Below the pieces are notes generated by a model. The model was not told the origin of the DNA, did not search any database, and saw only the letters and a list, made by a program, of their open reading frames with translations. A stretch of DNA of 64,000 bases, from assembly GCA_963776225.1 (NCBI GenBank), contig CAVZLL010000001.1, positions 372,001-436,000 on the forward strand, in the 5' to 3' direction. A program made the translations under genes and the position numbers. Source of the stretch: Bog-756 sp963776225 (GTDB taxonomy: Bacteria > Actinomycetota > Acidimicrobiia > Acidimicrobiales > RAAP-2). Below, piece by piece: positions 16,425-25,051 of this stretch; positions within the stretch are counted from its first letter, which is position 1; every line of letters begins with the position of its first letter.

Positions 16425-17361
16425 CCCACCGGACGACGATCCGGCCGACGGGGGGTACCGGCCACTGCCGGGGGCGCCGCCATGGTTCCGCCGGGCGCTG
16501 GCCGTTCCCCAGTCCCATCTCGCGGTGCCGGTCGACGGGTGCACCATCCATGCGCTGGCCTGCGGACCGGCCGGTGCGCGGGGTCTGGTCTTCGTCCATG
16601 GCGGCGGCGCGCACGCCCACTGGTGGACCCATGTTGCGGCGACCTTCAGCGACCGTTTCCGGGTGGTCGCCGTGGATCTCTCCGGACATGGCGACAGCGG
16701 CCACCGGTCCGCCTACTCCCTCGACCAGTGGACCGAGGAGGTCGTGGCGGTCGCCGAGGCCGCGGGGATGGCCGGCCCACCGGTGGTGGTCGGCCACAGC
16801 ATGGGTGGCTTCGTGACCATCGCCACCGCGGCTCGCCACGGGGACAGGGTCAGCGGCGCGATCGTCTGCGACTCACCGGTCACCGAACCCGACCCGGAGA
16901 TCGGCGCGTACCGGCTGCGCGAGGCGTTCGGCGAACCCCGCACCTACCCGAGCCTGGCCGATGCCATCGGCCACTTCCGGACGGTCCCCGGCCAGGAGCA
17001 CACCCTCGACTACGTCATCGACCACGTCGCCCGCCGCTCGCTCCGCCGGGCGAGGGGCGGCTGGCGATGGAAGTTCGACCGGAACGTCTTCGCCCAATTC
17101 GGGGGTGGCAGCATACGGGGGGTGGCATTCCCCCATCTCTCGGCGGTCCACTGCAGGTTCGCCGTCCTCCGGTCGGAGCACGGACTGGTCACCGCCGGCA
17201 TCGGGCAATTCATGTACGAACAGCTGGGTCGGGTCACCCCGGTCGTCGAGCTCCCCGAGGCCGGTCACCACGCCATGCTCGACCGACCCCTGATCCTGCT
17301 GACCGCACTACGGACGCTGCTCTCCGATTGGGACCATTCCGAGCCGTTCCGGCGCACATGA
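16405..17361 (+). CDS. Alpha/beta hydrolase
   Basis: 318 residues if begun at the GTG at 16405, which overlaps the Rieske gene; no nearer Met exists, so the start is moderately sure. 'GLVFVHGGGAHAHWW' forms the oxyanion region, 'VVVGHSMGGFV' the nucleophile elbow with catalytic Ser, and 'ELPEAGHHAML' the catalytic His. Resembles the hydrolase family that includes meta-cleavage product hydrolases and esterases. Coupling to an oxygenase suggests action on an oxidised ring product, but the substrate is not known. Confidence 0.88.
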   Translation: MRSPGADPPDDDPADGGYRPLPGAPPWFRRALAVPQSHLAVPVDGCTIHALACGPAGARGLVFVHGGGAHAHWWTHVAATFSDRFRVVAVDLSGHGDSGHRSAYSLDQWTEEVVAVAEAAGMAGPPVVVGHSMGGFVTIATAARHGDRVSGAIVCDSPVTEPDPEIGAYRLREAFGEPRTYPSLADAIGHFRTVPGQEHTLDYVIDHVARRSLRRARGGWRWKFDRNVFAQFGGGSIRGVAFPHLSAVHCRFAVLRSEHGLVTAGIGQFMYEQLGRVTPVVELPEAGHHAMLDRPLILLTALRTLLSDWDHSEPFRRT

Positions 17362-17479
17362 ATGGCGACGCCGTTGTGGACAACCGGCCTCGCCGGCCTG
17401 GAGTCGGCGAACGGTCAAGTGTCCGGCCCGATCAGCCGACGAAACCAGGAGAGGGGCGTCGAGCGTACGGGGAGACGCC

Positions 17480-17629
17480 ATGGATCACGACCGCACGACC
17501 TGCACCATCTGCCTGCGAAACAACCGATTGAGGTTCGATCCCAAGGGCGGGTTCCACTTCGTACCGCATGACTCTGAAGCGGCCTTCCCGCTGTTCAAGC
17601 TCTATCCGATCGCCGCGGAGCGCTCGTAG
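17480..17629 (+). CDS. Small CxxC protein, 49 residues
   Basis: ATG at 17480 with GGGGAG about 8 bases upstream and a TAG stop at 17627. The protein begins MDHDRTTCTICLRNN, giving a single CTIC pair, followed by 'RLRFDPKGGFHFVPHDSEAAF'. Histidines at 26 and 30 could complete a metal site with the two Cys. Not recognised. The overlapping frame at 17362-17571 has no comparable features. Confidence 0.45.
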   Translation: MDHDRTTCTICLRNNRLRFDPKGGFHFVPHDSEAAFPLFKLYPIAAERS

Positions 17630-17743
17630 TCCACCGCGGAACTGTCCGCCGCCACGGTCTGCTCGTCAGCCATGGGAATTCCCTCTCTCCTCACAGCGAC
17701 CGGGTACTCCGGCGTGGCGTGAGCGTCAGTGTATGGTCCGGAC

Positions 17744-18712
17744 GTGAGGCGGGTCTCCGTTGCAGTCGTGCTCCTGCTGTCGTTTGCGGCCGCGTGCAGC
17801 TCGTCGACAGCAGCGAGCAGCGCCGGGTCTCGTTGGTCGACCCCGGTCCAGATCGAGGGTGCGCGTCTCGCTCCCGACGACCGCTCCGTCTACGGCGTCT
17901 CCTGCCCGTCCAGCACCTACTGCGTTGCCGTCGACGAGAGCGGATCCGCTCTCGTCTGGCAAGCCGGGAAGTGGTCGACGCCGCACCCGATCGGGGTGCG
18001 CGGCACCCTGACGTCGGTCTCCTGCCCCACAGTCACATTCTGCCTCGCCACGTCGGTTGGCGGGAGCGCCGTGACCTACAACGGTCGCTCATGGTCGACA
18101 CCATCGCCGGTCGGACCTCCGGCCACCTATGAGGTCTCCTGCCCGACGGTCACCTTCTGTGCAGCCGTTGGGGCAAGCGGGACAAGTGAACCGAGCACCG
18201 TCGGGACCTTCAATGGCCGGTCGTGGTCGACCTTCCAGACGTCCTCGAACGGTGGGGTGACCGATCGGCTGATGGAGGTGTCGTGTGCGACATCGAGGTT
18301 CTGCGTTGCGGTGAACCTCAACGGGCGAACGCTGACCTTCGATGGCCACTCGTGGTCGACGAGCCGGAATGCGGTGGCAACGGGCCTGCTCTCGGTGTCC
18401 TGTCCCTCGTCGTCGTTCTGCCTTGCGGTGACAGCGTCGGGTCACGAGGTGACGTTCGACGGGAGGAACTGGTCGACCCCGACGGTCATCCCTGGATTCA
18501 CGACGGCGTTTCCCCGGTCGGTGTCCTGCTCGTCCGCCACGGCGTGTACGACCGTCGGCCTGAGTGGGAAAGCCGTCAGCTGGTACCGGGGTCACTGGTC
18601 GAACCCGATCCTCGTGTTCCCCGGCGGATACCTGGCCACGGTCTCCGTCTCGTGCGCCACACCCGACAACTGCGTGGCCGTGAACAGCAAGGGCACCGCG
18701 GCCGCCTACTGA
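17744..18712 (+). CDS. Lipoprotein with repeated SC..FC(L/V)AV blades
   Basis: The start at GTG 17744 gives a textbook lipoprotein leader, MRRVSVAVVLLLSFAAAC, with Cys in a lipobox; an in-frame GTG at 17729 is also possible and would add five residues. The mature part is about seven repeats of 'VSCPSSxFCxAVxxxGxxxTFDGxxWSTP', each with a Cys pair likely forming a disulfide inside one blade. That points to an extracellular propeller anchored to the membrane. Related repeats occur in the truncated protein at the window start. No enzyme motif. Confidence 0.85.
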   Translation: MRRVSVAVVLLLSFAAACSSSTAASSAGSRWSTPVQIEGARLAPDDRSVYGVSCPSSTYCVAVDESGSALVWQAGKWSTPHPIGVRGTLTSVSCPTVTFCLATSVGGSAVTYNGRSWSTPSPVGPPATYEVSCPTVTFCAAVGASGTSEPSTVGTFNGRSWSTFQTSSNGGVTDRLMEVSCATSRFCVAVNLNGRTLTFDGHSWSTSRNAVATGLLSVSCPSSSFCLAVTASGHEVTFDGRNWSTPTVIPGFTTAFPRSVSCSSATACTTVGLSGKAVSWYRGHWSNPILVFPGGYLATVSVSCATPDNCVAVNSKGTAAAY

Positions 18713-18738
18713 GCCCACCAGCCGCATTCGGCAACGGT

Positions 18739-19845
18739 CTACGGACCGTTCTGGCACACCGACAGACGGGTGCCCTGGAAGGTCGTCCACCCGTGGAGGC
18801 TGGTCGCGGCCGGCGCACCGAAGTAGACCGGGGTCACCAGGTCCTGGAGGTGGAACGTGGTCGGACCGAGCGCGTATGGATAGTCGCCGTAGCCGACCTC
18901 GCCTTCGAGGGGGTCCCCGACTTCGAAGTACCCGGCGCCGCAACGGGCAGGGATGTCGTGGTTCGTGGCGAACGGATCGTCGATGGCCTCCCCCACCTCA
19001 TGGGAGAGCGCGGAGACGTCCTGGCCGAATGCCCCGGGGGTGGTGATGTAGCCCGCCTCGGCGTAGATCTGGGTGCCGACCGCCGAGTGGTAGCCGCCGA
19101 TGCAGCATCCGGCAAGGCCGATGTGGCCCTGGGTCAGGTAGGTCTGCGCGGTGAGGAAGATGGTGACCGCGTCGGCCGGGATGCCGAGTGAGCCCAGGAG
19201 GGAGACGGCCTTGCCGTCGAACCAGTTGATCCCCGCGGTCAGTTCGGTACCACCGAACGCCTTGACCACCGCACCGAACCGGGCCGGCACGGTGAGGCTC
19301 TGCAGCGGCTCGACGGTCGGAGCGGCCAGGAGAAGGTGGTAGCCGGGGTGGGTGTGCACGGTCCCCCACAGGCTCGCCCGCTGGAAGGCGTCCCCGTACT
19401 GGGTCGTGCCGACGTCGGTCCCACCCTGCACGTAGGTCTGCTGCTGGAACAGCGGACTGGCCAGCGTGTTCTGGACGGTCGTCTCCCCGTCTGCGAGCAC
19501 CCGCTCGGGGGACATCACCACCGTGCCGTAGGTCAGCTGCACCGGGACGACGACCACCGGGACGGTCGTGGTGACCCCGCCGGTCGGGCTCCTGCCGAGG
19601 AGGGTCTCCCGGTAGGTCGTGCCACCATAGGAGTAGCTGAAGGTCCAGGTCGGTGGCGTGGCGGCCAGAATGGCGTGGGCGGCGTCCCCGAAGGGCACCG
19701 TGTGGTGGATGACCGAGAAGATGGGCCGGACCCGCGGGGTGGCTGCGCCGGACCTGGCGGGTGGGCCGGCAGCCGCCAGGAGACCGGACGCCACGAGGGC
19801 GAGCACCGCGAGCACGGCGGCCCGGCGACTCAGAGACTTCTTCAT
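18739..19845 (-). CDS. Secreted protein with SHEVGEAIDDP metal-site-like motif
   Basis: 368 residues, ATG at 19845. Signal peptide: KKSLSRRAA basic start, hydrophobic VLAVLALVASGLLAAAG, then a Pro/Arg-rich linker. 'DVSALSHEVGEAIDDPFATNH' resembles the SHE-x2-E-x2-(T/D)DP segment of a family of secreted proteins thought to bind zinc, where His and Glu would be ligands. A 'GLAGCCIGGYHSA' Cys pair and the C-terminal 'LSVCQNGP' may form disulfides. No classical HExxH protease motif, so protease activity is not claimed. Convergent with the lipoprotein gene. Confidence 0.8.
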   Translation of the reverse strand: MKKSLSRRAAVLAVLALVASGLLAAAGPPARSGAATPRVRPIFSVIHHTVPFGDAAHAILAATPPTWTFSYSYGGTTYRETLLGRSPTGGVTTTVPVVVVPVQLTYGTVVMSPERVLADGETTVQNTLASPLFQQQTYVQGGTDVGTTQYGDAFQRASLWGTVHTHPGYHLLLAAPTVEPLQSLTVPARFGAVVKAFGGTELTAGINWFDGKAVSLLGSLGIPADAVTIFLTAQTYLTQGHIGLAGCCIGGYHSAVGTQIYAEAGYITTPGAFGQDVSALSHEVGEAIDDPFATNHDIPARCGAGYFEVGDPLEGEVGYGDYPYALGPTTFHLQDLVTPVYFGAPAATSLHGWTTFQGTRLSVCQNGP

Positions 19846-20028
19846 GCTGCCCCCCGACCCATCCCGGCCCGGTCCCCGGCGGACCCTGCCTCGGACCCCT
19901 CGGGCCCTCCGTGAACCATCCATTCTGCACCATCGACCGCCGATTCCGCCTGTCACCGGGCCACATCCGACGGATCGGGCACGCGGCCCCAGGGCGCCGG
20001 CGGCACCCGATGGTGCAGGATGGGACTT

Positions 20029-20976
20029 ATGGCACACGACCGCAGGTTCCGCTTCGCCGCCCAGCTCAGCTCGTCGCCGGGGGGCACCGCCGGCTCGTGG
20101 GCCGATCAGGCCCGCCGTGCCGAGGCCTTCGGCTACTCCGCCCTCCTCATGCCCGACCACTTCGGTGACCAGCTCGCGCCCGTCCCCGCCCTGGCCGCCG
20201 TGGCCGCCGCCACCAGTACCCTCCGCATGGGGTCCCTGGTCTTCGGGAACGACTACCGCCATCCGGTCGTGCTGGCCAAGGAGGCCGCGACGCTCGACCT
20301 GCTGAGCGGGGGGCGCTTCGAGCTGAGTCTCGGTGCCGGTTGGATGCGCACCGACTACGAGGAGGCGGGCATCACCTACGACACGCCCAAGGTGCGGGTC
20401 GACCGGTTCGAGGAGGCGGTGCAGGTGATCCAGGGCCTCCTGCACACCGACGGGCCCTTCTCCTTCGACGGTGCCCACTACCGCGTGCACGAGCACCGGC
20501 TCCTCCCGCGGCCGGTCCAGCGACCGGGACCGCCGCTGATCATCGGCGGCGGGGGACGTCGGGTCCTCTCCTTCGCCGCCCGCCACGCCGACATCGTGAG
20601 CATCAACGTGAACCTACGCGAGGGCACCGGCGGGGTCGAGACCGCGCCCAACGCCTCCCCGGAGCGGACCCGCGAGAAGGTGGCCTGGGTCAAGGGGGCC
20701 GCCGGGGACCGCTTCGACGATCTCGAGCTCAATGCGCTCATCGGGTTCGTCGTGGTGACCGACGACGCCGACGGGCTGGTCGAGGCCATGGCCCCGAGCT
20801 TCGGCATCGACCCGACCGACGCACGGCACATCCCGCTCGCCCTCATCGGGACCCTTGACGAGATGATCGAGGAGCTGCACTGGCGCCGTGAGGAGTACGG
20901 CATCTCCTACTGGTCGATCGAGTCCGACGCCTGGGAGACGCTCGCACCCGTTGTCTCGAAGCTCGCCGGCACCTGA
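20029..20976 (+). CDS. F420-dependent LLM-class oxidoreductase
   Basis: 315 residues from ATG 20029 (an ATG at 20020 is possible; GCAGGA fits 20029 better). Luciferase-like TIM barrel: 'AEAFGYSALLMPDHFGDQLAPVPALAAVAAAT' and 'ATLDLLSGGRFELSLGAGWMRTDYEEAGI' are diagnostic of the actinobacterial F420-type LLM subfamily (TIGR03621-like). 'PPLIIGGGGRRVLSFAARHADIV' is the conserved C-terminal block. Likely transfers hydride between F420 and an unknown substrate. Divergent from the secreted protein gene, with 183 bases between. Confidence 0.9.
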   Translation: MAHDRRFRFAAQLSSSPGGTAGSWADQARRAEAFGYSALLMPDHFGDQLAPVPALAAVAAATSTLRMGSLVFGNDYRHPVVLAKEAATLDLLSGGRFELSLGAGWMRTDYEEAGITYDTPKVRVDRFEEAVQVIQGLLHTDGPFSFDGAHYRVHEHRLLPRPVQRPGPPLIIGGGGRRVLSFAARHADIVSINVNLREGTGGVETAPNASPERTREKVAWVKGAAGDRFDDLELNALIGFVVVTDDADGLVEAMAPSFGIDPTDARHIPLALIGTLDEMIEELHWRREEYGISYWSIESDAWETLAPVVSKLAGT

Positions 20977-21004
20977 GCCCCGCGCCGACCGGGAAGCGGC
21001 GGTG

Positions 21005-21394
21005 CTAGCCCGTCGCTCCGGACAGCATCGCGGTGATCTGGCCCATGTCGAAGTAGTCGCGCCAGGCGCACACCTTGCCGTCACGCACCTCGATGGCCCC
21101 CATGACCGGCAGGGCGGCGACCGTCCCGCCGAGGGTCATGGAGTCGACGCGCTCGGTGAGCACGACGTTGTCCCGCACGGCGAGATTGACGATCTCGATC
21201 GCGGCATCCTCGAACATCCCGAAGAACCCGTCGAGGAAGGCGATCGCCGCCTCGATCCCGACCGCGGGCTCCATCGGGATGTTGTGGTACACCACGTCGT
21301 CGGTGAAGAGCGGCCGGAACGCCGCCGCGTCGTGCTTGGCCAGCGCGTCGAGGAGCTCCCGCGCCACCCGCTCGGCTTCTGATTCGGTACCCAT
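21005..21394 (-). CDS. Limonene-1,2-epoxide hydrolase-like protein
   Basis: 129 residues, ATG with a GGAGG site upstream. 'FTDDVVYHNIPMEPAVG', 'DNVVLTERVDSM', 'VMGAIEVRDGKVCAWRDYFDMGQ' match the limonene epoxide hydrolase fold. The catalytic Asp-Arg-Asp set can be placed in ERVD and WRDYFD, and the Tyr/Asn pair in VYHNIP. Expected reaction: hydration of an epoxide to a diol. The natural substrate in this organism is unknown. It faces the SDR gene divergently. Confidence 0.87.
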   Translation of the reverse strand: MGTESEAERVARELLDALAKHDAAAFRPLFTDDVVYHNIPMEPAVGIEAAIAFLDGFFGMFEDAAIEIVNLAVRDNVVLTERVDSMTLGGTVAALPVMGAIEVRDGKVCAWRDYFDMGQITAMLSGATG

Positions 21395-21486
21395 CGTGGA
21401 CCTCCAGCGCTCGGGGACTGGCTCACGTTACCCCTCCTCCCGAGGTCCTACTGTGGGGCGGCACGCACCGAGGAGAGGACCGCGCG

Positions 21487-22269
21487 ATGGGACTGCTGGA
21501 CGGCCGGCGAGCTGTGGTGACCGGTGGCGGGTCGGGGATCGGACGGGCCACGGCGAAGCGGATGGCCGAGGAGGGTGCCGCGGTGGCGGTCATCGACCTC
21601 GACGGGAAGCGGGCGCACGCGGTCGCCGACGAGCTGGGCGCCCTCGCCTTCGAGGCGGACGTGACCGACCCCGACGCGCTGAGCGCGGCGATCGACGCGG
21701 CCGCCGAGGCGATGGGCGGGCTCACCACCCTCTTCAACAACGCGGGGATCGGCAACCTGTCCCGGCTCCACGAGTGGGACCCCGCGGAGTGGGACCGGCT
21801 CATCGCGGTCAACCTCACCGGTGTCTTCCTCGGGTTCCGGGCGGCCGTCCCCCACCTCCTCGCGTCGGGCGGCGGCGCGATCGTCTCGACCTCCTCGATC
21901 AGCGGCACCAGGCCGGCCGCCGGCGAGGCCCCGTACTCGGCGGCCAAAGCCGCGGTGGTGGCGCTCACCGCATCGGCGGCACTCGAGTACGGGCCGCCCA
22001 TCCGGGTCAACGCCGTCGCGCCGGGGATGATCCGCACCGCGCTGACCGCACCCCTGCTCGAGCTCCTCCCCCACGAGAAGGAGCGGTACGAGCGGACCAC
22101 TCCCGCCGGCCGGATCGGGGAGCCGGAGGACGTCGCCGACGTGGTGGTCTTCCTCTGTTCGGACCTGGCGCGCTTCGTCACCGGGCAGACCGTGGTGGTC
22201 GACGGGGGGATGACCCTCCACGGATCGGGCATCGACGGCATCCTCCGTCAGGTCTTCCCGGCGCCCTGA
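21487..22269 (+). CDS. Short-chain dehydrogenase/reductase, FabG-like
   Basis: 260 residues, ATG with GGAGAGGA upstream. TGGGSGIGRAT cofactor motif with Asp after strand 2 (VIDLDGKR), indicating NAD(H). NNAGIGN, catalytic Ser in STSSISG and YSAAK complete the active site. C-terminal 'GRIGEPEDVADVVVFLCSDLARFVTGQTVVVDGGM' is typical of the FabG-like subfamily. Substrate unknown. Divergent from the epoxide-hydrolase-like gene, so epoxide opening and alcohol oxidation could be linked, but that is inference. Confidence 0.92.
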   Translation: MGLLDGRRAVVTGGGSGIGRATAKRMAEEGAAVAVIDLDGKRAHAVADELGALAFEADVTDPDALSAAIDAAAEAMGGLTTLFNNAGIGNLSRLHEWDPAEWDRLIAVNLTGVFLGFRAAVPHLLASGGGAIVSTSSISGTRPAAGEAPYSAAKAAVVALTASAALEYGPPIRVNAVAPGMIRTALTAPLLELLPHEKERYERTTPAGRIGEPEDVADVVVFLCSDLARFVTGQTVVVDGGMTLHGSGIDGILRQVFPAP

Positions 22270-22282
22270 CCCTCCCCCGCCG

Positions 22283-23488
22283 TCAGGAACCGTCCGCGCC
22301 GGGATCCGGGGCGTCCCCTGCCTGGTCGGCCTGCCGCGCTGCCCGGCCGCGGGGTGGGATGACCACCGCCGGACGCTCGTAGCTGAACAGGGGGGCGGAG
22401 CCACCCGGCCGGCGCTGCGGGGGCCGGTGCGGTGGGACCACCCCGGTGCGCAGATGGCGCCGGGGACCCGACCACGGCGCGGGTGGCGCGGTCCCCCGGT
22501 CCGCGAGGCGGTAGGCGACCTGTTCGTAGTTGACCCGCCAGCCCCGGAAGTCGGGCCATGCCTCCTCGGCGGTGCGCTCGGTCGGGAACCCGGAGGCCTC
22601 GAGCAGGGCCACGGCTTCGGCGAACTCCTCGTACCGGAGCTCGATGGGACCGTCCGGGTTCGGGTCCGGGTCCCACGCCCAGCCGAGCGACCCGGCGATG
22701 CGGTGCAGGAGGGTGAACCCCATCCGCAGGCACAGGCGCGCCTGAGAGGGGGCCGTGCTCGGGGCGAGCGCCAGGTGCATGGCCCCGGCGTCGAGCACGG
22801 CGAGCAGCCCGTCGATCCACGAGAGCCACGGCTGGGGCGACCGGAACAGCAGCAGGACCGGGTAGGTGGTGTGGCTCTCGGCCACGTCGGCCGACCACTC
22901 CTCCCACGCGGCGTAGAGCTCGGGCAACGTGTCGTTGATCCCGACCAGCTGGTGGCGGATGAGCAGCTCGGGTCCCCAGGCCGGTTCTCCGGCACGGCTC
23001 TCGAGCAGCGCGACCAGGCCCTCCCGCCGGTTGTACGAGCTATAGAGCGCCGGCAGATAGGCGATCTGGAGGGCGACGATGACCACCCAGATCGCACCCA
23101 CCGCGATGTCGATGCCCGCGTTCTCCTTCCCGCCGATGTGCACCGCCCCGACGGTGAACAGGGCGGTGAGCGACTGGAGCAGCCCGTCGGAGAGGTGGTG
23201 CACCGACCCCATCAGCATCAGCGCGAACCCGATCACCAGCATGGCCGCCCAGAAGAGGAGCTGGGCGAGGAGCGCGATCGGGGCGGTCGGGGCGAGGATC
23301 GCGTCCTTGCCCTCGTAGGACTCGGCAAGACGGGACAGGGCGACGAAGAAGAGCCGCACGCTGCGGTTGACCACCAGGGTAATGCGCTCGATGCCCGCCG
23401 GCTGGCGGGGCAGCACCAGGGTGAAGAGCACGCTGAGCACCGTGGCCAGGACGATGAGCAGCCCGATGACGAAGAGGAACTGGTTCAC
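22283..23488 (-). CDS. Membrane protein with channel-like pore segment
   Basis: 401 residues from the GTG at 23488. Three to four N-terminal membrane helices: one at residues 4-24, then LLAQLLFWAAMLVIGFALMLMG and IDIAVGAIWVVIVALQIAYLPALY. Between the last two is a short 'SLTALFTVGAVHIGG' segment whose TVG recalls a potassium-channel filter loop but lacks the full TVGYGD. 'YLPALYSSYNRREGLVALLESRAGEP' leads into a ~230-residue cytoplasmic helical domain and a Pro/Arg-rich tail. Function not established; an ion-channel-like role is a guess. It starts 7 bases after the thiamine-binding gene, so the two form an operon. Confidence 0.8.
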   Translation of the reverse strand: MNQFLFVIGLLIVLATVLSVLFTLVLPRQPAGIERITLVVNRSVRLFFVALSRLAESYEGKDAILAPTAPIALLAQLLFWAAMLVIGFALMLMGSVHHLSDGLLQSLTALFTVGAVHIGGKENAGIDIAVGAIWVVIVALQIAYLPALYSSYNRREGLVALLESRAGEPAWGPELLIRHQLVGINDTLPELYAAWEEWSADVAESHTTYPVLLLFRSPQPWLSWIDGLLAVLDAGAMHLALAPSTAPSQARLCLRMGFTLLHRIAGSLGWAWDPDPNPDGPIELRYEEFAEAVALLEASGFPTERTAEEAWPDFRGWRVNYEQVAYRLADRGTAPPAPWSGPRRHLRTGVVPPHRPPQRRPGGSAPLFSYERPAVVIPPRGRAARQADQAGDAPDPGADGS

Positions 23489-23495
23489 ATCCCGG

Positions 23496-23789
23496 TCAGG
23501 AGAGCCGCCGCTCGAGCGATTCGACCTTCGCCCGCATCCGGTCGTCCGGCGCCTCCGGCCGGTAGTCGATCTTGACCACGACCGAGACCCGCCGACCTCC
23601 GGAGGACACTGCCTCGACGCACCGGTGGATGACACCCATGACCTCGTCCCACTCGCCCTCGAGGTTGGTGAACATGGCGTTCGTCTCGTTGCGGAGGCCG
23701 CTCGCACGGACGATGCGGACGGCGTCGGCGACCAGATCGCCGATCGACTCGTCGCCACCGACCGGGGTGATCGAGAACGCCGCCAGCAC
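23496..23789 (-). CDS. MTH1187/YkoF-like thiamine-binding protein
   Basis: 97 residues from the GTG at 23789; the longer frame would run into the divergent DUF2277 gene. 'LAAFSITPVGGDESIGDLVADAVRIVRASGLRNETNAMFTNLEGEWDEVMGVIHRCVE' matches the thiamine-binding/MTH1187 family, small ferredoxin-like tetramers that bind thiamine or related ligands. The C-terminal 'RVSVVVKIDYRP' strand is also conserved. It is the first gene of a two-gene unit with the membrane protein; whether the ligand regulates that protein is unknown. Confidence 0.87.
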   Translation of the reverse strand: MLAAFSITPVGGDESIGDLVADAVRIVRASGLRNETNAMFTNLEGEWDEVMGVIHRCVEAVSSGGRRVSVVVKIDYRPEAPDDRMRAKVESLERRLS

Positions 23790-23844
23790 GGTGCCATTGT
23801 GCCACGGGGGCGGGCGGTCACCCAACGGTCGTAGGCTGGTCGTC

Positions 23845-24102
23845 ATGTGCAGGAACATCACCACCCTCCGCGGACTCGAGCCCCCGGTGACCCGGGAGGA
23901 GGTCGAGGCGGCGGCGCGTCAGTACGTCCGCAAGGTGAGCGGTGTCCAGACCGCCTCCGATCGGACCGAGGCGGCGATGGAGGAGGCGATCCGCCAGGTG
24001 GCCGGGGCCACCGAGGTGCTCCTCGCCGCGCTCCCGCCGCGCCGCCAGCCGCCGCCGACCCTGCCTCCCCTGCGCCGCCTCAGCCGTACGGCGACCTCCT
24101 GA
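23845..24102 (+). CDS. DUF2277 protein
   Basis: 85 residues, ATG at 23845. The N-terminal MCRNITTLRGLEPPVTREEVE is the unmistakable DUF2277 signature (MCRNI..L.G..P..T.EE). 'AARQYVRKVSGVQTAS' and 'AIRQVAGATEVLLAALPPR' complete the family. Function unknown; common in Actinobacteria and Proteobacteria as a stand-alone gene. Divergent from the thiamine-binding gene with only 55 bases between. Confidence 0.9.
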   Translation: MCRNITTLRGLEPPVTREEVEAAARQYVRKVSGVQTASDRTEAAMEEAIRQVAGATEVLLAALPPRRQPPPTLPPLRRLSRTATS

Positions 24103-24127
24103 GCGGCGCGGCACGTGGGCCGCCGGC

Positions 24128-25015
24128 TCACTGTGCCTGCCGTCTCGCCTTCGACTCCGCCGCGAGCACTTTCGCCGTCTCCGCGTTGGCACGCGCCGCC
24201 TCGCGGGGTCGGAGCCCTGCCGTGTGCCGTTCCCGGATGTACTCCTGCACGTCCCTGGCGGTGCAGGCGATGGTCAACAGGTCGTTCGAGCCCTGGAGGT
24301 GGGTCCGGATCCCCATCAGGTCCCACGCCCGCCGGATGTTGGCCTTGGCGGCCATCAGGGTGGTGAGGGGCGCCTGGGCGACGTGGAAGGCGAGCTCGGC
24401 GACCTCGTCGTCGAGCCGCTCGCGGGGCACGACCCGGTTGACCAGTCCCATCTCCTTGGCTTTCTCGGCGCTGAGCTCCTGTCCCGTGTACATGTACTCC
24501 GAGGCCTGCTTCCAGTTCATGAAGATCCACGGCTCGATGCCCGTCTCCATGGTCGGCATCGCCATCCCCTGGAGGACCGGGAACTGGAAGTAGGCGTCCT
24601 CGGAGGCGACCGTCATGTCGGTCAGCAGACCCCAGATGGTGCCGCCGCCGAGGCAGTACCCGTGCACCTGGGCGATGGTGACCTTGGGGAAGTCCCAGAG
24701 CTTGAGCACCGGGGTCCCGTAGATGTCCCACTGGCCCTTCCAGGTACTGCCCAGGCGCTCGGTGCTCTCGTTGATCTCACGCATCTCGGTGCCCGGCGAT
24801 CCGATCACCACGTGGCCGGCGCTGAACCCCGGGCCATTGGCTTTGAAGACGACCACCTTGATGTCGTAGTCGCGGTCGGCGTCGTCGAGGCAGTCGTCGA
24901 CGTCGAACACGAGGTCGGAGGATTGGATGTTGGCCTTCTCCTGGTAGTCGAGGGTGATCCAGGCGACCGGCCCGTCCTTCTCGTAGACAACCGTGCTCAG
25001 CTCGCGCTTCTCCAT
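24128..25015 (-). CDS. Enoyl-CoA hydratase/isomerase family protein
   Basis: 295 residues, ATG with GGAGATC upstream. Crotonase fold: 'VVVFKANGPGFSAGHVV' and 'VTIAQVHGYCLGGGTIWGLLTDMTVASEDAYF' form the oxyanion holes and CoA site. 'MEGLVNRVVP'-type segment is present as AKEMGLVNRVVPRERLD. The second catalytic Glu is not placed clearly; 'METGIEPWIF' lies at that region. It is the last gene of the nine-gene catabolic operon and should hydrate an enoyl-CoA formed after the synthetase step. The C-terminal extension (RPREAARANAETAKVLAAESKARRQAQ) is longer than usual. Confidence 0.9.
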   Translation of the reverse strand: MEKRELSTVVYEKDGPVAWITLDYQEKANIQSSDLVFDVDDCLDDADRDYDIKVVVFKANGPGFSAGHVVIGSPGTEMREINESTERLGSTWKGQWDIYGTPVLKLWDFPKVTIAQVHGYCLGGGTIWGLLTDMTVASEDAYFQFPVLQGMAMPTMETGIEPWIFMNWKQASEYMYTGQELSAEKAKEMGLVNRVVPRERLDDEVAELAFHVAQAPLTTLMAAKANIRRAWDLMGIRTHLQGSNDLLTIACTARDVQEYIRERHTAGLRPREAARANAETAKVLAAESKARRQAQ

Positions 25016-25051
25016 CGAGGATCTCCAGTCAGGCCGTGGGTGCCGTCTACT

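Noticed and set aside
17362..17571. 69-residue plus-strand frame starting just after the hydrolase stop
   Set aside because: No ribosome site and overlaps the better-supported 49-residue frame.
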